Source: Bradyrhizobium hereditatis (lineage in GTDB: Bacteria > Pseudomonadota > Alphaproteobacteria > Rhizobiales > Xanthobacteraceae). From it: 64,000 nt of DNA. How positions within the stretch are numbered: position 1 is the stretch's first letter; every line of letters begins with the position of its first letter. The notes beneath the pieces are model-generated. The model saw only the letters and a program-made list of their open reading frames with translations, searched no databases and had not been told where the DNA came from. The position numbers were made by a program, and so were the translations under genes. Shown here piece after piece: positions 16,493 through 26,241 of the stretch. The stretch lies in assembly GCF_020329435.1 (NCBI RefSeq), contig NZ_JAGKJK010000001.1:248001-312000 (forward strand), read 5' to 3'.

Positions 16493-16753
16493 TACCGCCA
16501 CGGCAAGACGTTCGAGCAATACGTCGGCGCCGCAGCCCTCAAGGGCGTTGGCAGGCAACGCGCGGTCGATGACGTCATCAAGCGTCTGCTCGCTGCACTG
16601 GAGCCGGATTACATCATGCTGGGCGGCGGAAACGCCGGCAAAGTCGACAAGCTGCCGCGCAAGGTCCGCTCGGCGCCAACACCAACGCGTTCGAGGGCGG
16701 ATTTCGACTGTGGAAGAAAGCGGGCGGTCAAAGCGGCCGGTGTGCGGCAGTAG
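16493..16753 (+). pseudogene. 3' fragment of the ROK kinase gene (decayed duplicate)
   Basis: Closely matches the last ~270 nt of the ROK kinase gene (12186-12456). It encodes the start of YRHGKTFEQYVGAAAL in frame. Relative to the intact gene it lacks 9 nt (AAGAAATGG) after GTTGGCAGG and 1 nt in GTCCGC(C)TCGG, which shifts the frame. There is no start, so it cannot make a functional kinase. The fragment begins directly after the half hairpin element. Confidence 0.85.
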
Positions 16754-16767
16754 GCGGCGTCACCAAG

Positions 16768-16846
16768 TAGGGCGGGTTAGCGAAGCGTAACCCGCCGATC
16801 CGGTCGCTGAGAACGGCGGATTACGCCTTCGGCTCATCCGCCCTAG
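16768..16846. repeat. Palindromic repeat, family A
   Basis: TAGGGCGGGTTAGCGAAGCG on the left, GGCTCATCCGCCCTAG on the right. It lies between the kinase fragment and the 3' end of the RTX peptidase gene. Confidence 0.75.
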
Positions 16847-16886
16847 AATTGCTGGCATATACCTGGACGCGTCTCAGCACTGAGAC

Positions 16887-18068
16887 TTAGATAAACAGGT
16901 CATCGTGATGCGCGCCATGCACGCTCAGGAGCTTCACAACGCTGCCGCCACTCAGCGTCAATACAGTGTCGAGTACACCGTCCTCATTGACGTCACGTTC
17001 GCCAACCTCTTGGACCGACGCTCCATGCTCGAGCCGGATTTGATCGACGCCGATTTCGAAGTCGGTGACAAGATCCTTGCCGCCGCCTTTCCCGAAAACG
17101 AAAGTGTCGGCATCAGCGCCGCCACTCAGCCAATCGTTTCCCTTGCCTCCGGCAACGAGATCCTCACCATCTCCTCCGCTCAGGCGATCGTTTGCAGCGC
17201 CACCATATAGACGGTCATCCCCTGCCGCCCCATTTAAGGTGTCGTTGCCCCGTCCAGTCCTGAAAACGTCATTTCCTGCAAACCCAGAACTGAAGTCGTC
17301 CCAACGGCTCTCCGTCTGGTGGCTAGTGGAAAGGCCCATGTCTTGCATGATGGCAAGGTCGATGTTGTCGACATAGTATCGCTGGCCGAAGAAGAAACCC
17401 GCATTTCCCTGCATCAAGGCAAGATCGAGCTGGTCCGCGGATTCGTGACCGTAATGTGTGTACGTATTCTCGTCCGCGTCGGAGCCTGAGAGAGGCACGG
17501 GTCCGCCGTAAAGCTGTTCGACGGCCGCGCCCGCAAAGAACGGGAGCCCGCCCTCGAAGATGACGTGGCTATCATAGACACTGGCCGTGGTCCCGGTGAG
17601 TTCACCGTTCTTTTCGCCGAACCCATTCATACCGAGAACATGGCCGAACTCGTGCATGAATAGGCTAACGCCATCGTTCTTGTCCAAGGGGACGGGGAGG
17701 TTTCTAGAAAATGGCCTCGGATCGAGCCAAATAAAGTTGGACAGGTACTCCGCCCCAACAGTTATGAACGCGTCGGGAGCATCGCCATTGAGATCGATTC
17801 CGGTAAGCAACTCATGCTGAACGCCTTCCCTGACCAGTATTTTGCCGTCGACTTGGCCGATTGCAATATTTGTCGCGCTGGCGGAGGCTGCCCCGAAGTC
17901 CGGCCTCGGATCGATGATCAACTGGACATCGATCGACCCAGCGCCGCTGATGTAGTGCGCCCAATTGGCAATGGCTGCATCGAGGTTCTTCAGGAGAGCT
18001 TTTTGCTGACCGCCCGCGAGATTATCTGGATCGCTGATCTCAATTGAATAATCAAAACCGAGTGCCAT
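16887..18068 (-). CDS. RTX-repeat matrixin-like metallopeptidase
   Basis: A 393-residue protein without a Sec signal peptide. Residues about 1-260 form a predicted metzincin-type peptidase with [11 protein letters not shown] (HExxHxxGxxG), giving His zinc ligands and the catalytic Glu. Residues about 270-345 are glycine and aspartate-rich nonapeptide repeats ([34 protein letters not shown]) that bind calcium. The C-terminus [19 protein letters not shown] fits a type I secretion tail. It is probably exported by an ABC-type system, but no such genes are in the window. AGGGAGG precedes ATG 18068. The gene is AT-richer than the core and lies between scars, suggesting transfer. Confidence 0.82.
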   Translation of the reverse strand: MALGFDYSIEISDPDNLAGGQQKALLKNLDAAIANWAHYISGAGSIDVQLIIDPRPDFGAASASATNIAIGQVDGKILVREGVQHELLTGIDLNGDAPDAFITVGAEYLSNFIWLDPRPFSRNLPVPLDKNDGVSLFMHEFGHVLGMNGFGEKNGELTGTTASVYDSHVIFEGGLPFFAGAAVEQLYGGPVPLSGSDADENTYTHYGHESADQLDLALMQGNAGFFFGQRYYVDNIDLAIMQDMGLSTSHQTESRWDDFSSGFAGNDVFRTGRGNDTLNGAAGDDRLYGGAANDRLSGGDGEDLVAGGKGNDWLSGGADADTFVFGKGGGKDLVTDFEIGVDQIRLEHGASVQEVGERDVNEDGVLDTVLTLSGGSVVKLLSVHGAHHDDLFI

Positions 18069-18313
18069 GAATACCTCCCTAAAGATGCGTCAATTACAAA
18101 TCTCCACAATGCGTTATTGACCCCGGCACCGCCACTCGCACTGAGCCGACCTTCGAGCTTGGGCCAGCCGCGCGCCTCCGTCTATACAGAAGAGAGCATA
18201 GTCCGCGTCGTGGTGCCCACTAATCCGCTTCTGGAGCTGGGCGATCGTATCGCGGGAAGTCGCCCTTAGTTCTCGTGAAAAGCCAGAGCTCCAGGAGCAG
18301 GTGCAGCAGCGAG

Positions 18314-18392
18314 TAGGGTGGGTTAGCGTAAGCGTAACCCGCCGACTTGGTCACTTGGACTGGCGGATTACGCCTTCGGCTAATCCGCCCTT
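18314..18392. repeat. Palindromic repeat, family A
   Basis: TAGGGTGGGTTAGCGTAAGC on the left and GGCTAATCCGCCCTTCG on the right. The EamA gene fragment starts 7 nt later. Confidence 0.75.
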
Positions 18393-18398
18393 CGCTTG

Positions 18399-18509
18399 CT
18401 GACGACACTCGCCGGCTGGCTCCTGCTCGGCGAACCCCCGACCGCGCTGCAGGCGGCGGGATTGGTCACGGTGCTGTTCGGCTTCTATCTGGCGCAAAGG
18501 CAGCGGTGA
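18399..18509 (+). pseudogene. 3' fragment of the EamA permease gene (duplicate)
   Basis: 111 nt matching the end of the permease gene (15088-15198), including its TGA, with five substitutions by eye. It encodes AGWLLLGEPPTALQAAG-like sequence and QRQR at the end. There is no promoter or start, so it is a relic. It sits immediately after a family A repeat. Confidence 0.88.
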
Positions 18510-18611
18510 GGGGAAACCCTTGAGCCTGAACGAGAGGAGGCCTCGCAGCGACAAAGGTTTATCGAGTTGGCGAGAAAGCATGCCGGCAAGTCCGAAAAGG
18601 AAATCGCTGCC

Positions 18612-19031
18612 ATGGCGACCGAAATGACAAGGCTTCGGCTCTTTGCCGCCCTCGGGCCGTTTCTTGCCTGGCTCTACTGCATCGCGTTTCTCGCCGCCCG
18701 GACTGACGGGCCGATTTTCGAGGATGGGCGGTATTGGCTGCCGTCGTTCATGGTCTGCTACGCGTTCTCGATCCTTCCCATGCTCTTTACGGCGTGGGTG
18801 GACCGCCGATTGTCAGACAGATGGTGGCGTTCACTCGCCCGTGGCCTGGCGGGCTTCGGAATCGCTTTCGTCCTGTACTACGGCCTCACGCACGAGGGCC
18901 CCTCGGCGGCCGAGCATGCGAAGATCTTCCAGCAGGACTGGTTCTATGTGGCACTTGTGTGGGCGTTACCCGCCGTTGTCTGTTCGTGGGTAATGGGAAT
19001 GATGAACCGTAAGGAGGGCGTGGATGCGTGA
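18612..19031 (+). CDS. Small integral membrane protein
   Basis: About 139 residues with four predicted transmembrane helices: FAALGPFLAWLYCIAFLAA, FMVCYAFSILPMLFTAWV, LAGFGIAFVLYYGL and WFYVALVWALPAVVCSWVMG. A conserved-looking loop VDRRLSDRWWRSLARG follows helix two. The ATG at 18612 is preceded by AAGGA at about 10 nt; an upstream ATG (18567) would add a charged tail. Similar short membrane proteins occur in Bradyrhizobium without assigned function. Confidence 0.65.
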   Translation: MATEMTRLRLFAALGPFLAWLYCIAFLAARTDGPIFEDGRYWLPSFMVCYAFSILPMLFTAWVDRRLSDRWWRSLARGLAGFGIAFVLYYGLTHEGPSAAEHAKIFQQDWFYVALVWALPAVVCSWVMGMMNRKEGVDA

Positions 19032-19040
19032 TAACGCCCA

Positions 19041-19087
19041 CTGTCACCGCAACTACCGTGTCTCACTTCAGGGTGCAGTCCAGCACT
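19041..19087. repeat. Inverted-repeat scar (right)
   Basis: CTGTCACCGCAACTACCGTG, TCTCACTTCAGGG and TGCAGTCCAGCACTGTCACC. The middle is the reverse complement of 16314-16353. The ends (CTGTCACCG) match the termini of the 55-bp hairpin element. Confidence 0.7.
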
Positions 19088-19270
19088 GTCACCGTAATTA
19101 ATCTAGGTTTTGTGATGGACCGAAGTTTTTTCGGATAACGGGGAGACTGTTTGAGCTGGCTTAGGGCGTAACCGCAACGGGCCGACAAGGGTACGAGAAT
19201 ATGCGTCCAGAAGGAGGCCAGGCATTGCAGCGGCTAGGGAGACGCGGACTGCGTTGTCACCAATCTTGAG

Positions 19271-21709
19271 CTACTCACGTAACCAATCCTTTCGATATGA
19301 ATTGGTCAAGTGCTTTGATAGTGAGTCGGCGAAGGATATCTGCCAATTCTTTGCGGTGTACGATAAGCGGTCAAGCCAATAGATTGTGTCGTAATAATAA
19401 GTCGCTCGGCCATGAAGCTGATCAAGGAGCTTCTTGCGTTCACTCGTACGCGTCACTGCAAAGATCTTCAATACCATACCCTTTCTAATGTCGGCGCTAT
19501 CCTCATTCAGAAGTTCAAGCCATTCATTTCGCAACGCCAAGATCTGATCATCGTCCAAGAGCTGAATTATCTTAGCTCGGGTAGGCTTGCTCAATGAGCT
19601 GTCAAGCGCTAGCCGATGGGGTTCACTAGAAAGTTTGACTGCTAGAGAAAGTAAACCATTCGCATTCCCCCAGGATTTCTCGTAGAGGCTTATCACCGTT
19701 GTTGCATCCGAGGAGACGCCGTTCTTGCCCAAGAACTCTCCAACTAGCGGAGCTAACGTGTAGTCTGCATTCCTTATTAGAGGTTCAATGAGCGGGCGAT
19801 CACTTGCCGTACCATATTTTGCTATGGCTCCAACGGCTGCCCTCAGATACTCGCCCCGAATGAAGTCATTTAGTCCCTCACGCTCATAGGTCTCAACTTG
19901 ATTTCGACCGAACTCGCCTCCGCCTAGCCGCTCGATAGCTGCATCTGAGGACTTCCTTTGCAGCGAGGCAAAATTGTCTGCAATGTCGGCTCGCAATTGA
20001 GATGCGAAACTCTGAAAGTATTTCTGGGCAAGCGCGGAATAAGCCAAGCGACCTTCGGGACCAAACCAATCTATCTTCTTTCGCAATTCGGATTCAGGCA
20101 GCCATTTGAGGGCTTCGACAATCAATCCGTCTGCCTCGCGCGATGCCGAGCCTCCAACAGCGGCCGCGAGGCCTGTTGGCTTGACAACTGATCTAATTTT
20201 CTCAAAGCTGGGGCTTTCACCAAGTGCAATTGCCGCTTCGATGCCGAGCCGCTGCACGGCAACGTCCGCATCTGCCAGCAACAACCCTGCAACCTGCTTC
20301 GTAATTACCTTACGTCTGTTGAGCTCGATCGCTGCGATCTTGCGCACTGTCGCAAGTGGGTGCGACAAAACCAGTTGGACTCTCGTCGTGTCCAACTTTC
20401 CGATTAGCTTTGTAATGACCGTATCTGAGTGCTTATGGTCGCTTGCGAGCAGCGCATCGCACGCTTGGGCCGGATCGAGTCTCGCCTGCACCGACAAGAG
20501 GGCATCCTCGGCGGCCAATCTCACCTCATTAGAGGCGATTGCCTTGGCCTCTTCAGCGAACCATCGATCGGATGATGAACCAAGGACTTCGAGCCAGCGA
20601 AGTCCTTCGATTAAGGTACCTTCATGCTTTGACCGGAGTAGGCTCGTAAAGAGGTTTCGCCGATCGCTTGCTTTTGGAACAAGCTTCAGTTCGCGGACTA
20701 TACGCAAGGCGCCGGTTGCCACTGCCTCGGTGTCGTCGGTTGCCGCGATATGAACGAGAATATCTTTGAAGCCCGCATAAGGGCGTGTCCAAGCCCAGCC
20801 GGGTATCGTTTGCGTTTGATCCGCGATCATTGACTTGGTTAAGTGTAACCATTCACTTTTGGTCGGCCGAATTTCAGACCGAAATCGAAAAATCAGGTTG
20901 GCTTGGTGAGCTCCAAGCAGCTCATCCCTCATCTGGGCTGCTTGAAATGTTGAGGTCAACAACATCAGGCGAGCCAAGGCGGGCTCGTCGAGAGTTCTAG
21001 GTTCAAACTTGCCTAGCGCACCTTCCTTTATCGCGTCGGCGATCCCTTCAACTGAATCGATAGCTTGCTGCGAAGACGGACCGATGCTTTTGCTTCCACT
21101 TTCCAGGGAGACATTATTGCGAGGCGCTTGATCTTCGGCTCGTGCGGGCGAAGAGGATGGATTAGAATGCTCTGTCTTAGGCGCAGCGAGCGTTACTAAG
21201 TAATGTGAAAGTCGCTTTCTGAACTCTTGTGTCCATTCATCCGTACTGCCAAATTGCTTGTAAAAGAGCTTCTGTTCCTCGCGGATGCGCTGCCGAAACG
21301 CCAAGACGAGCTTAGTTTGATCGCCAGGGTCCCGCTCCAGCTTTGGATCAATGTCCTTCAGGAAAAGCCAGATTTCCGGCTGGCCGTCACGAGCCCAGCG
21401 TGCTCTGGCGAGTGCGAGCTCTTCTTCAAATCCGGATTGATACTCGCTCTCCCCCGGTGGATGTCCCCATCTCTCCCAAAGCAAGCCAACGAAGAGATCG
21501 CATTGATTGACTTCTTCATTTATTTGGCTTTGCGGGCGCACGGCTCCGATTGGAGTATCCTCCCAACCGTAAAGCTCGATACGCCAGCCTAATGGTCTGC
21601 CAATTGAGCTATTCAGCTCGTCGATCACGGACCTGGCGATCCGCCGTTCCTCGGCGAGATCACCAGGCGAAGCGAGAAAAACATTCAGCGCCTGCAGTTG
21701 GCTATGCAC
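19271..21709 (-). CDS. DUF4062 domain protein with HEAT-like repeats
   Basis: An 812-residue cytosolic protein. Residues about 7-175 match DUF4062, a TIR-like fold (LNVFLASPGDLAEERRIAR, then CDLFVGLLWERWG). A low-complexity linker (about 178-205) leads to some 600 residues of helical hairpins resembling HEAT/ARM repeats (VRKIAAIELNRRKV, VAVQRLGIEAAIALGES). No Walker motifs, transmembrane segments or nuclease motif are seen. DUF4062 is typical of large multi-domain signalling and conflict proteins; a defence role is inference. The GTG start lies 3 nt after the nrdJ stop, so it may be co-transcribed and translationally coupled. GC content (roughly 50%) is far below nrdJ, indicating acquisition. 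Confidence 0.8.
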   Translation of the reverse strand: MHSQLQALNVFLASPGDLAEERRIARSVIDELNSSIGRPLGWRIELYGWEDTPIGAVRPQSQINEEVNQCDLFVGLLWERWGHPPGESEYQSGFEEELALARARWARDGQPEIWLFLKDIDPKLERDPGDQTKLVLAFRQRIREEQKLFYKQFGSTDEWTQEFRKRLSHYLVTLAAPKTEHSNPSSSPARAEDQAPRNNVSLESGSKSIGPSSQQAIDSVEGIADAIKEGALGKFEPRTLDEPALARLMLLTSTFQAAQMRDELLGAHQANLIFRFRSEIRPTKSEWLHLTKSMIADQTQTIPGWAWTRPYAGFKDILVHIAATDDTEAVATGALRIVRELKLVPKASDRRNLFTSLLRSKHEGTLIEGLRWLEVLGSSSDRWFAEEAKAIASNEVRLAAEDALLSVQARLDPAQACDALLASDHKHSDTVITKLIGKLDTTRVQLVLSHPLATVRKIAAIELNRRKVITKQVAGLLLADADVAVQRLGIEAAIALGESPSFEKIRSVVKPTGLAAAVGGSASREADGLIVEALKWLPESELRKKIDWFGPEGRLAYSALAQKYFQSFASQLRADIADNFASLQRKSSDAAIERLGGGEFGRNQVETYEREGLNDFIRGEYLRAAVGAIAKYGTASDRPLIEPLIRNADYTLAPLVGEFLGKNGVSSDATTVISLYEKSWGNANGLLSLAVKLSSEPHRLALDSSLSKPTRAKIIQLLDDDQILALRNEWLELLNEDSADIRKGMVLKIFAVTRTSERKKLLDQLHGRATYYYDTIYWLDRLSYTAKNWQISFADSLSKHLTNSYRKDWLRE

Positions 21710-21712
21710 GTC

Positions 21713-24700
21713 TCACGAACACCCCGTCGTGGACCCGCACGTATCGCACTTCATGCACGTGCCATTCCGCACCAGCGTAAAGTTGCCGCACTCCGAGCAC
21801 ATCTCGCCTTCGTAGCCTTTTGCTTTGGCTTCCGCGCGGCGCTCGGCCTTGCTTGGCGCCACCGCCACCGCCACACTTCCGGCCTTGCTCCATTGCAGGG
21901 CTTCCAGCCTTTCCGTCGGCGAGAGGTCGTGGCTCACTTCCTGCTTCAAGGCGACGGCGCCTTCATGGGCGTCGGAGACGCGCGCGCTGGCGCCGTGGCC
22001 GCCGATCGCGGTGACCTTGCCTGAGCCGCGGGCATCGACGTCGCCGCCGCGCATCACCACCAGATTATCCGTGCGCGAGCGGGTCAGGCCCTTGGACAGA
22101 TATTTGGTGGCCTGGTGGTTGCCGTCGGGCTCCTTGCCTTCCTCGACGCCCTTGCCGAGTGCGTCGAAATTCGACTCGGTCGGATCGACATGGGCGAGAT
22201 CGAAGCGCGACATATAGCTGACCGCGAGTTCGCGGAAGACATAGTCGAGGATCGAGGTCGCGTACTTGATGCTGTCGTTGCCCTGCACCGGGCCCGCCGG
22301 TTCGAAGCGGGTGAAGGTGAAGGCGTCGACATATTCCTCCAGCGGCACGCCGTATTGCAGGCCGAGCGAGACGGCGATTGCAAAATTGTTGATGAAGGAG
22401 CGCAGCGCCGCGCCTTCCTTGTGCATGTCGATGAAGATCTCGCCGAGACGGCCGTCGTCATATTCGCCGGTGCGCAAATAGACCTTGTGGCCGCCGACAA
22501 CAGCCTTCTGGGTGTAGCCCTTGCGTCGATCCGGCATCTTCTCGCGCTCGCGCATCACGACGATGCGCTCGACCAGCTTCTCTACAACCTTCTCCGAGAC
22601 CTGCGCGGTGCGCGCGGCCATCGGCTTCTCATAGAGCGCCTCCACCGCATCGTCCTCGTCGTCATCGTCGGCGATGAGCTGCGAGTTGAGCGGCTGGGAG
22701 AGCTTCGAGCCGTCGCGGTAGAGCGCGTTGGCCTTCAGCGCGAGCTTCCAGGAGAGGAGATACGCCGCCTTGCAATCCTCCACCGTGGCGTCGTTCGGCA
22801 TGTTGATGGTCTTCGAGATCGCGCCCGAGATGAACGGCTGCGAGGCCGCCATCATGCGGATGTGGCTCTCGACCGACAGGTAACGCTTGCCGATCTTGCC
22901 GCAGGGGTTGGCGCAGTCGAACACCGGATAGTGCTCAGCCTTCAGGTGCGGTGCGCCTTCCACGGTCATCGCGCCGCAGATGTGCACATTCGCCGCCTCG
23001 ATCTCGCGCTTGGTGAAGCCGATCGCGGACAAGAGGTCGAAGCCGGGGGCCGCGATCGCTTCCGGGGCAAGGCCCAGATTGTCGCGCAAAAAGTCCTCGC
23101 CAAAGGTCCACTTGTTGAAGGCGAATTTGATGTCGAAGGCGGTCGGCAGCGCTTTCTCCACCTTGGCCAGCGCTTCATCGGTGAAGCCTTTGGCCTTCAG
23201 CGTGGTGAGGTTGATGCCGGGCGCGTTGGAGAGCGAGCCGTGGCCGACGGCGTAGGCCTCGATCTCTGCAATATGCGCTTCGCTGTAGCCGAGCGCGCGC
23301 AGCGCTTCGGGAACCGCCTGGTTGATGATCTTCCAGTAGCCGCCGCCGGCGAGCTTCTTGAATTTCACCAGCGCGAAATCAGGCTCGATGCCCGTGGTGT
23401 CGCAATCCATCACGAGGCCAATGGTGCCGGTCGGCGCCACGACGGTCGTCTGCGCGTTGCGGTAGCCATTGGTTTCGCCGAGCGACAGCGCCTCGTCCCA
23501 GGCCTTGGTCGCATGCGCGATCAGGTCGGCTTGCGGGCAGGCGGCGTGGTCGAGCGGCACCGGGTTGACACTGAGCGACTCATAGCCTGACGCGTTGCCG
23601 TGCGCGGCGCGGCGGTGGTTGCGGATCACGCGCAGCATGTGCTGGGCGTTCTTCTTGTAACCGGGGAAGGTGCCGAGCTCGCCGGCCATCTCGGCCGAGG
23701 TCTTGTAGGCGATGCCGGTCATGATCGCCGTCAGCGCGCCGCAGAGCGAACGGCCTTCCTTGCTGTCATAGGGCAGGCCCATGGTCATGAGCAGGCCGCC
23801 GATATTGGCAAAGCCGAGGCCCAGCGTGCGGAACTCGTAGGAGAGTTCGGCAATCGCCTTCGACGGGAATTGCGCCATCATGACGGAGATTTCCAGCACG
23901 ATGGTCCAGAGCCGGCAGAGATGCTCGTAGGACTCGACGTCGAACCGCTTGGTCGTGGTGTTGTAGAAGGTGAGCAGGTTCGTAGACGCGAGATTGCACG
24001 CCGTGTCGTCCAGGAACATGTATTCCGAGCACGGATTGGACGCGCGGATGTCGCCGGACGCCTTGCAGGTGTGCCAGTCGTTCATCGTGGTGTTGAAGTG
24101 CAGCCCAGGATCGGCGGAGGCCCAGGCGGCATAGCCGATCTTCTCCCAGAGCTCGCGGGCCTTCAGCGTCTTCGTGATCTTCTTGTTGGTGCGGCCGATC
24201 AGATTCCAGTCGCCATCGGTCTCGACGGCGCGGAGGAAATCGTCCTTCAGCGAGACCGAGTTGTTGGAGTTCTGGCCGGATACCGTCAGGTAGGCTTCCG
24301 AATCCCAGTCGGTGTCGTAGATCGGGAAGTCGATCTCCTTGTAGCCTTGCTTGGCGAACTGGATCACCCGCTTGATGTAGTTGTCGGGCACCAGCGCCCG
24401 GCGCGCGAGCTTGATCTCGCGGCGGAGGGCAGGGTTCTTCTCGGGGTCGAAGCAGTCGTCGCCACTGCCTTCGCAGTTCACGCAGGCCTTCAGCACGGCC
24501 TTGAGGTGCTTCTGGTTGATCTTGGAGCCGGTGACGAGGGCGGCGACCTTCTGCTCCTCCTTCACCTTCCAGTCGATATAGGTCTCGATGTCGGGGTGAT
24601 CGACGTCGACCACGACCATCTTGGCCGCGCGACGCGTCGTGCCGCCGCTCTTGATCGCGCCCGCGGCGCGATCGCCGATCTTGAGGAAGCTCATCAGGCC

Positions 24701-25456
24701 GCTCGAGCGGCCGCCGCCGGACAGGCGCTCGCCTTCGCCGCGCAGGCGCGAGAAGTTGGAGCCGGTGCCGGAGCCATACTTGAACAGGCGCGCCTCACGC
24801 ACCCAGAGGTCCATGATGCCGCCGTCGTTGACGAGGTCGTCCTCGATGCCCTGGATGAAGCAGGCGTGCGGCTGCGGATGCTCATAGGCCGACTTCGATT
24901 TGGTCAGCTTGCCGGTCTTCCAGTCGACGTAATAGTGGCCCTGGCCGGGGCCGTCGATGCCGTAGGCCCAATGCAGCCCGGTGTTGAACCATTGCGGCGA
25001 GTTCGGCGCGACCATCTGCTTGGCGAGCTGATAGCGCAGCTCGTCGAAGAAGGCCTGCGCGTCCTCATCGGACGAGAAGTAGCCGCCCTTCCAGCCCCAA
25101 TAGGTCCAGCAGCCGGCCAGCCGATCGAACACCTGCTTTGAGCTGGTCTCGCCGACATAGCGCTCGCTTTCGGGGAGAAGGGCGAGCGCCTCGGTGTCGG
25201 GGACCGAGCGCCACAGCCACGACGGCACGGTCTCTTCCTCGACCTTCTTCAGGCGCGCGGCGACGCCCGCTTTCCGGAAATACTTCTGGGCGAGGACGTC
25301 GGAGGCGACCTGCGACCAGAACTCGGGCACTTCGACATTCTCGAGCCTGAACACGATCGAGCCGTCGGGGTTGCGGATCTCCGATGTGGTCAGCCGAAAG
25401 CCGATCTCCGCATAGGGAGACTGGCCGGAAGTGGTGTTTCGCCGCTCGATTCGCAT
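21713..25456 (-). CDS. nrdJ: Vitamin B12-dependent (class II) ribonucleotide reductase
   Basis: A 1,247-residue adenosylcobalamin-dependent enzyme that reduces ribonucleotides to deoxyribonucleotides without oxygen dependence. The N-terminal ~60 residues start [18 protein letters not shown]. The catalytic barrel contains [20 protein letters not shown], with the NPCSE cysteine region, and [20 protein letters not shown]. The C-terminus ends in a zinc-ribbon-like CSECGNF...[13 protein letters not shown] carrying the redox cysteines. Length matches alphaproteobacterial NrdJ. ATG 25456 is chosen on homology; in-frame sequence further upstream looks like leader. It is probably the essential reductase of the cell. 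Confidence 0.95.
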   Translation of the reverse strand: MRIERRNTTSGQSPYAEIGFRLTTSEIRNPDGSIVFRLENVEVPEFWSQVASDVLAQKYFRKAGVAARLKKVEEETVPSWLWRSVPDTEALALLPESERYVGETSSKQVFDRLAGCWTYWGWKGGYFSSDEDAQAFFDELRYQLAKQMVAPNSPQWFNTGLHWAYGIDGPGQGHYYVDWKTGKLTKSKSAYEHPQPHACFIQGIEDDLVNDGGIMDLWVREARLFKYGSGTGSNFSRLRGEGERLSGGGRSSGLMSFLKIGDRAAGAIKSGGTTRRAAKMVVVDVDHPDIETYIDWKVKEEQKVAALVTGSKINQKHLKAVLKACVNCEGSGDDCFDPEKNPALRREIKLARRALVPDNYIKRVIQFAKQGYKEIDFPIYDTDWDSEAYLTVSGQNSNNSVSLKDDFLRAVETDGDWNLIGRTNKKITKTLKARELWEKIGYAAWASADPGLHFNTTMNDWHTCKASGDIRASNPCSEYMFLDDTACNLASTNLLTFYNTTTKRFDVESYEHLCRLWTIVLEISVMMAQFPSKAIAELSYEFRTLGLGFANIGGLLMTMGLPYDSKEGRSLCGALTAIMTGIAYKTSAEMAGELGTFPGYKKNAQHMLRVIRNHRRAAHGNASGYESLSVNPVPLDHAACPQADLIAHATKAWDEALSLGETNGYRNAQTTVVAPTGTIGLVMDCDTTGIEPDFALVKFKKLAGGGYWKIINQAVPEALRALGYSEAHIAEIEAYAVGHGSLSNAPGINLTTLKAKGFTDEALAKVEKALPTAFDIKFAFNKWTFGEDFLRDNLGLAPEAIAAPGFDLLSAIGFTKREIEAANVHICGAMTVEGAPHLKAEHYPVFDCANPCGKIGKRYLSVESHIRMMAASQPFISGAISKTINMPNDATVEDCKAAYLLSWKLALKANALYRDGSKLSQPLNSQLIADDDDEDDAVEALYEKPMAARTAQVSEKVVEKLVERIVVMREREKMPDRRKGYTQKAVVGGHKVYLRTGEYDDGRLGEIFIDMHKEGAALRSFINNFAIAVSLGLQYGVPLEEYVDAFTFTRFEPAGPVQGNDSIKYATSILDYVFRELAVSYMSRFDLAHVDPTESNFDALGKGVEEGKEPDGNHQATKYLSKGLTRSRTDNLVVMRGGDVDARGSGKVTAIGGHGASARVSDAHEGAVALKQEVSHDLSPTERLEALQWSKAGSVAVAVAPSKAERRAEAKAKGYEGEMCSECGNFTLVRNGTCMKCDTCGSTTGCS

Positions 25457-25530
25457 TTTAGTGCCCCGTATTCTTTGCCGGTCCCGCTTTTCGCGGGTTG
25501 CCGGATGTTTCAGTGAGCGAACCTTCGGGA

Positions 25531-25552
25531 CCAAGGTTGATGACAACCTTGG
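25531..25552. promoter_or_regulatory. Hairpin in the nrdJ leader
   Basis: Perfect arms CCAAGGTTG and CAACCTTGG with a four-base loop, 75-96 nt upstream of the nrdJ start. It has no T tract, so it is not a standard terminator. Its role is unknown. Confidence 0.4.
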
Positions 25553-25948
25553 CCCTTGAGATCCGCAAGCTCTACCGGTGGACCCGGCCCTGTTTCTGCT
25601 TTCGCCACCCCAAGGGTTCGTCCCGCCGATTAGCGAGGCCAACCCCATCCCTTGGCTTTGAGCCTGATTGGAGCGCCGCCTACCCAGCCGGCTTTCCGGA
25701 TCATGCTCGAACTCAACGCCGCAACTCGTCAGCCGGGCCAGTTTCGGCCCATTATTAGCGCCCCGGATCACCCCCGGATTTTGGGCAGACAAGCCCTCGA
25801 TCCGTGCCTCAACCGGCTGACGGAGTGCTCGTTCGGAACCCGTTTGGGAGTGATCGGCGGGACCCAGAACTTAACTCGCGCCGTCCAGGAATGAGGCTAG
25901 GCCAAACCCGTCGCGCCCGTCAAGGACTAGTACGAGTTCCTGAATCAA

Positions 25949-25964
25949 ACACTAAATATGGTGG
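25949..25964 (-). promoter_or_regulatory. Candidate NrdR box
   Basis: ACACTAAATATGGTGG matches the NrdR consensus ACACWATATATWGTGT at 13 of 16 positions. NrdR represses ribonucleotide reductase genes when (d)ATP is high. NrdR boxes normally come in pairs and no convincing second box was found at one-helical-turn spacing. It lies about 490 nt upstream of the nrdJ start. Confidence 0.4.
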
Positions 25965-26241
25965 AAAGTTCGGGGAAACAGGGGTCGGTGCCGCGCCTGT
26001 GATGGTGCCAAGTATCAGTGAGTCCTCAGGGATTCCCAAGGGAAAAAATTTTGTTCTGGCGGTGTGGAAAGCCCCTTCGCCCGCTGTTCACAGGGCAGGT
26101 ATTTTTTCGCGCTTCGGGGTTGCGCTCGAAAGACTCAACGTAAGGCCACGGGCAGGGGAGGTCTGGCATGTCCGCGCATCCATGGCGACGAGGCCGCATA
26201 CACGGCATGGTGCGGCCTGATTCCATCCCTTGCCGGGCTCC

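Larger units (their letters stand above)
16053..16886. other. Gene-free mosaic region
   Basis: Over 800 bases without an intact gene. In order it holds a family C repeat, an inverted-repeat scar, a family B repeat, half of a hairpin element, a decayed ROK kinase fragment and a family A repeat. The 16201-16310 stretch has no recognised content. Confidence 0.7.
18069..18611. other. Intergenic mosaic region
   Basis: Upstream of the RTX peptidase the first ~240 bases hold no recognised element apart from a likely promoter. Then come a family A repeat and the EamA 3' fragment. Confidence 0.6.
25457..26241. other. Long nrdJ leader / divergent promoter region
   Basis: About 785 bases without a supported gene. 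On the nrdJ strand it contains a GC hairpin (25483-25497), a strong 9-bp hairpin (25531-25552) and a candidate NrdR box (25949-25964). I looked for the conserved B12-box and ACTGT core of a cobalamin riboswitch and did not find them. The part near 26040-26130 is AT-richer and may carry promoters. Confidence 0.6.

Noticed and set aside
16314..19087. Intact insertion sequence
   Set aside because: No transposase or DDE/HUH gene lies between the inverted scars.
23600..25141. Long plus-strand open frame opposite nrdJ
   Set aside because: It is the antisense shadow of a GC-rich gene; its translation is Arg/Val/Gly-rich without domains.
25457..25980. Cobalamin riboswitch upstream of nrdJ
   Set aside because: The conserved ACTGT core and the GCCAGGAGACC-type B12 box are not present on the minus strand.
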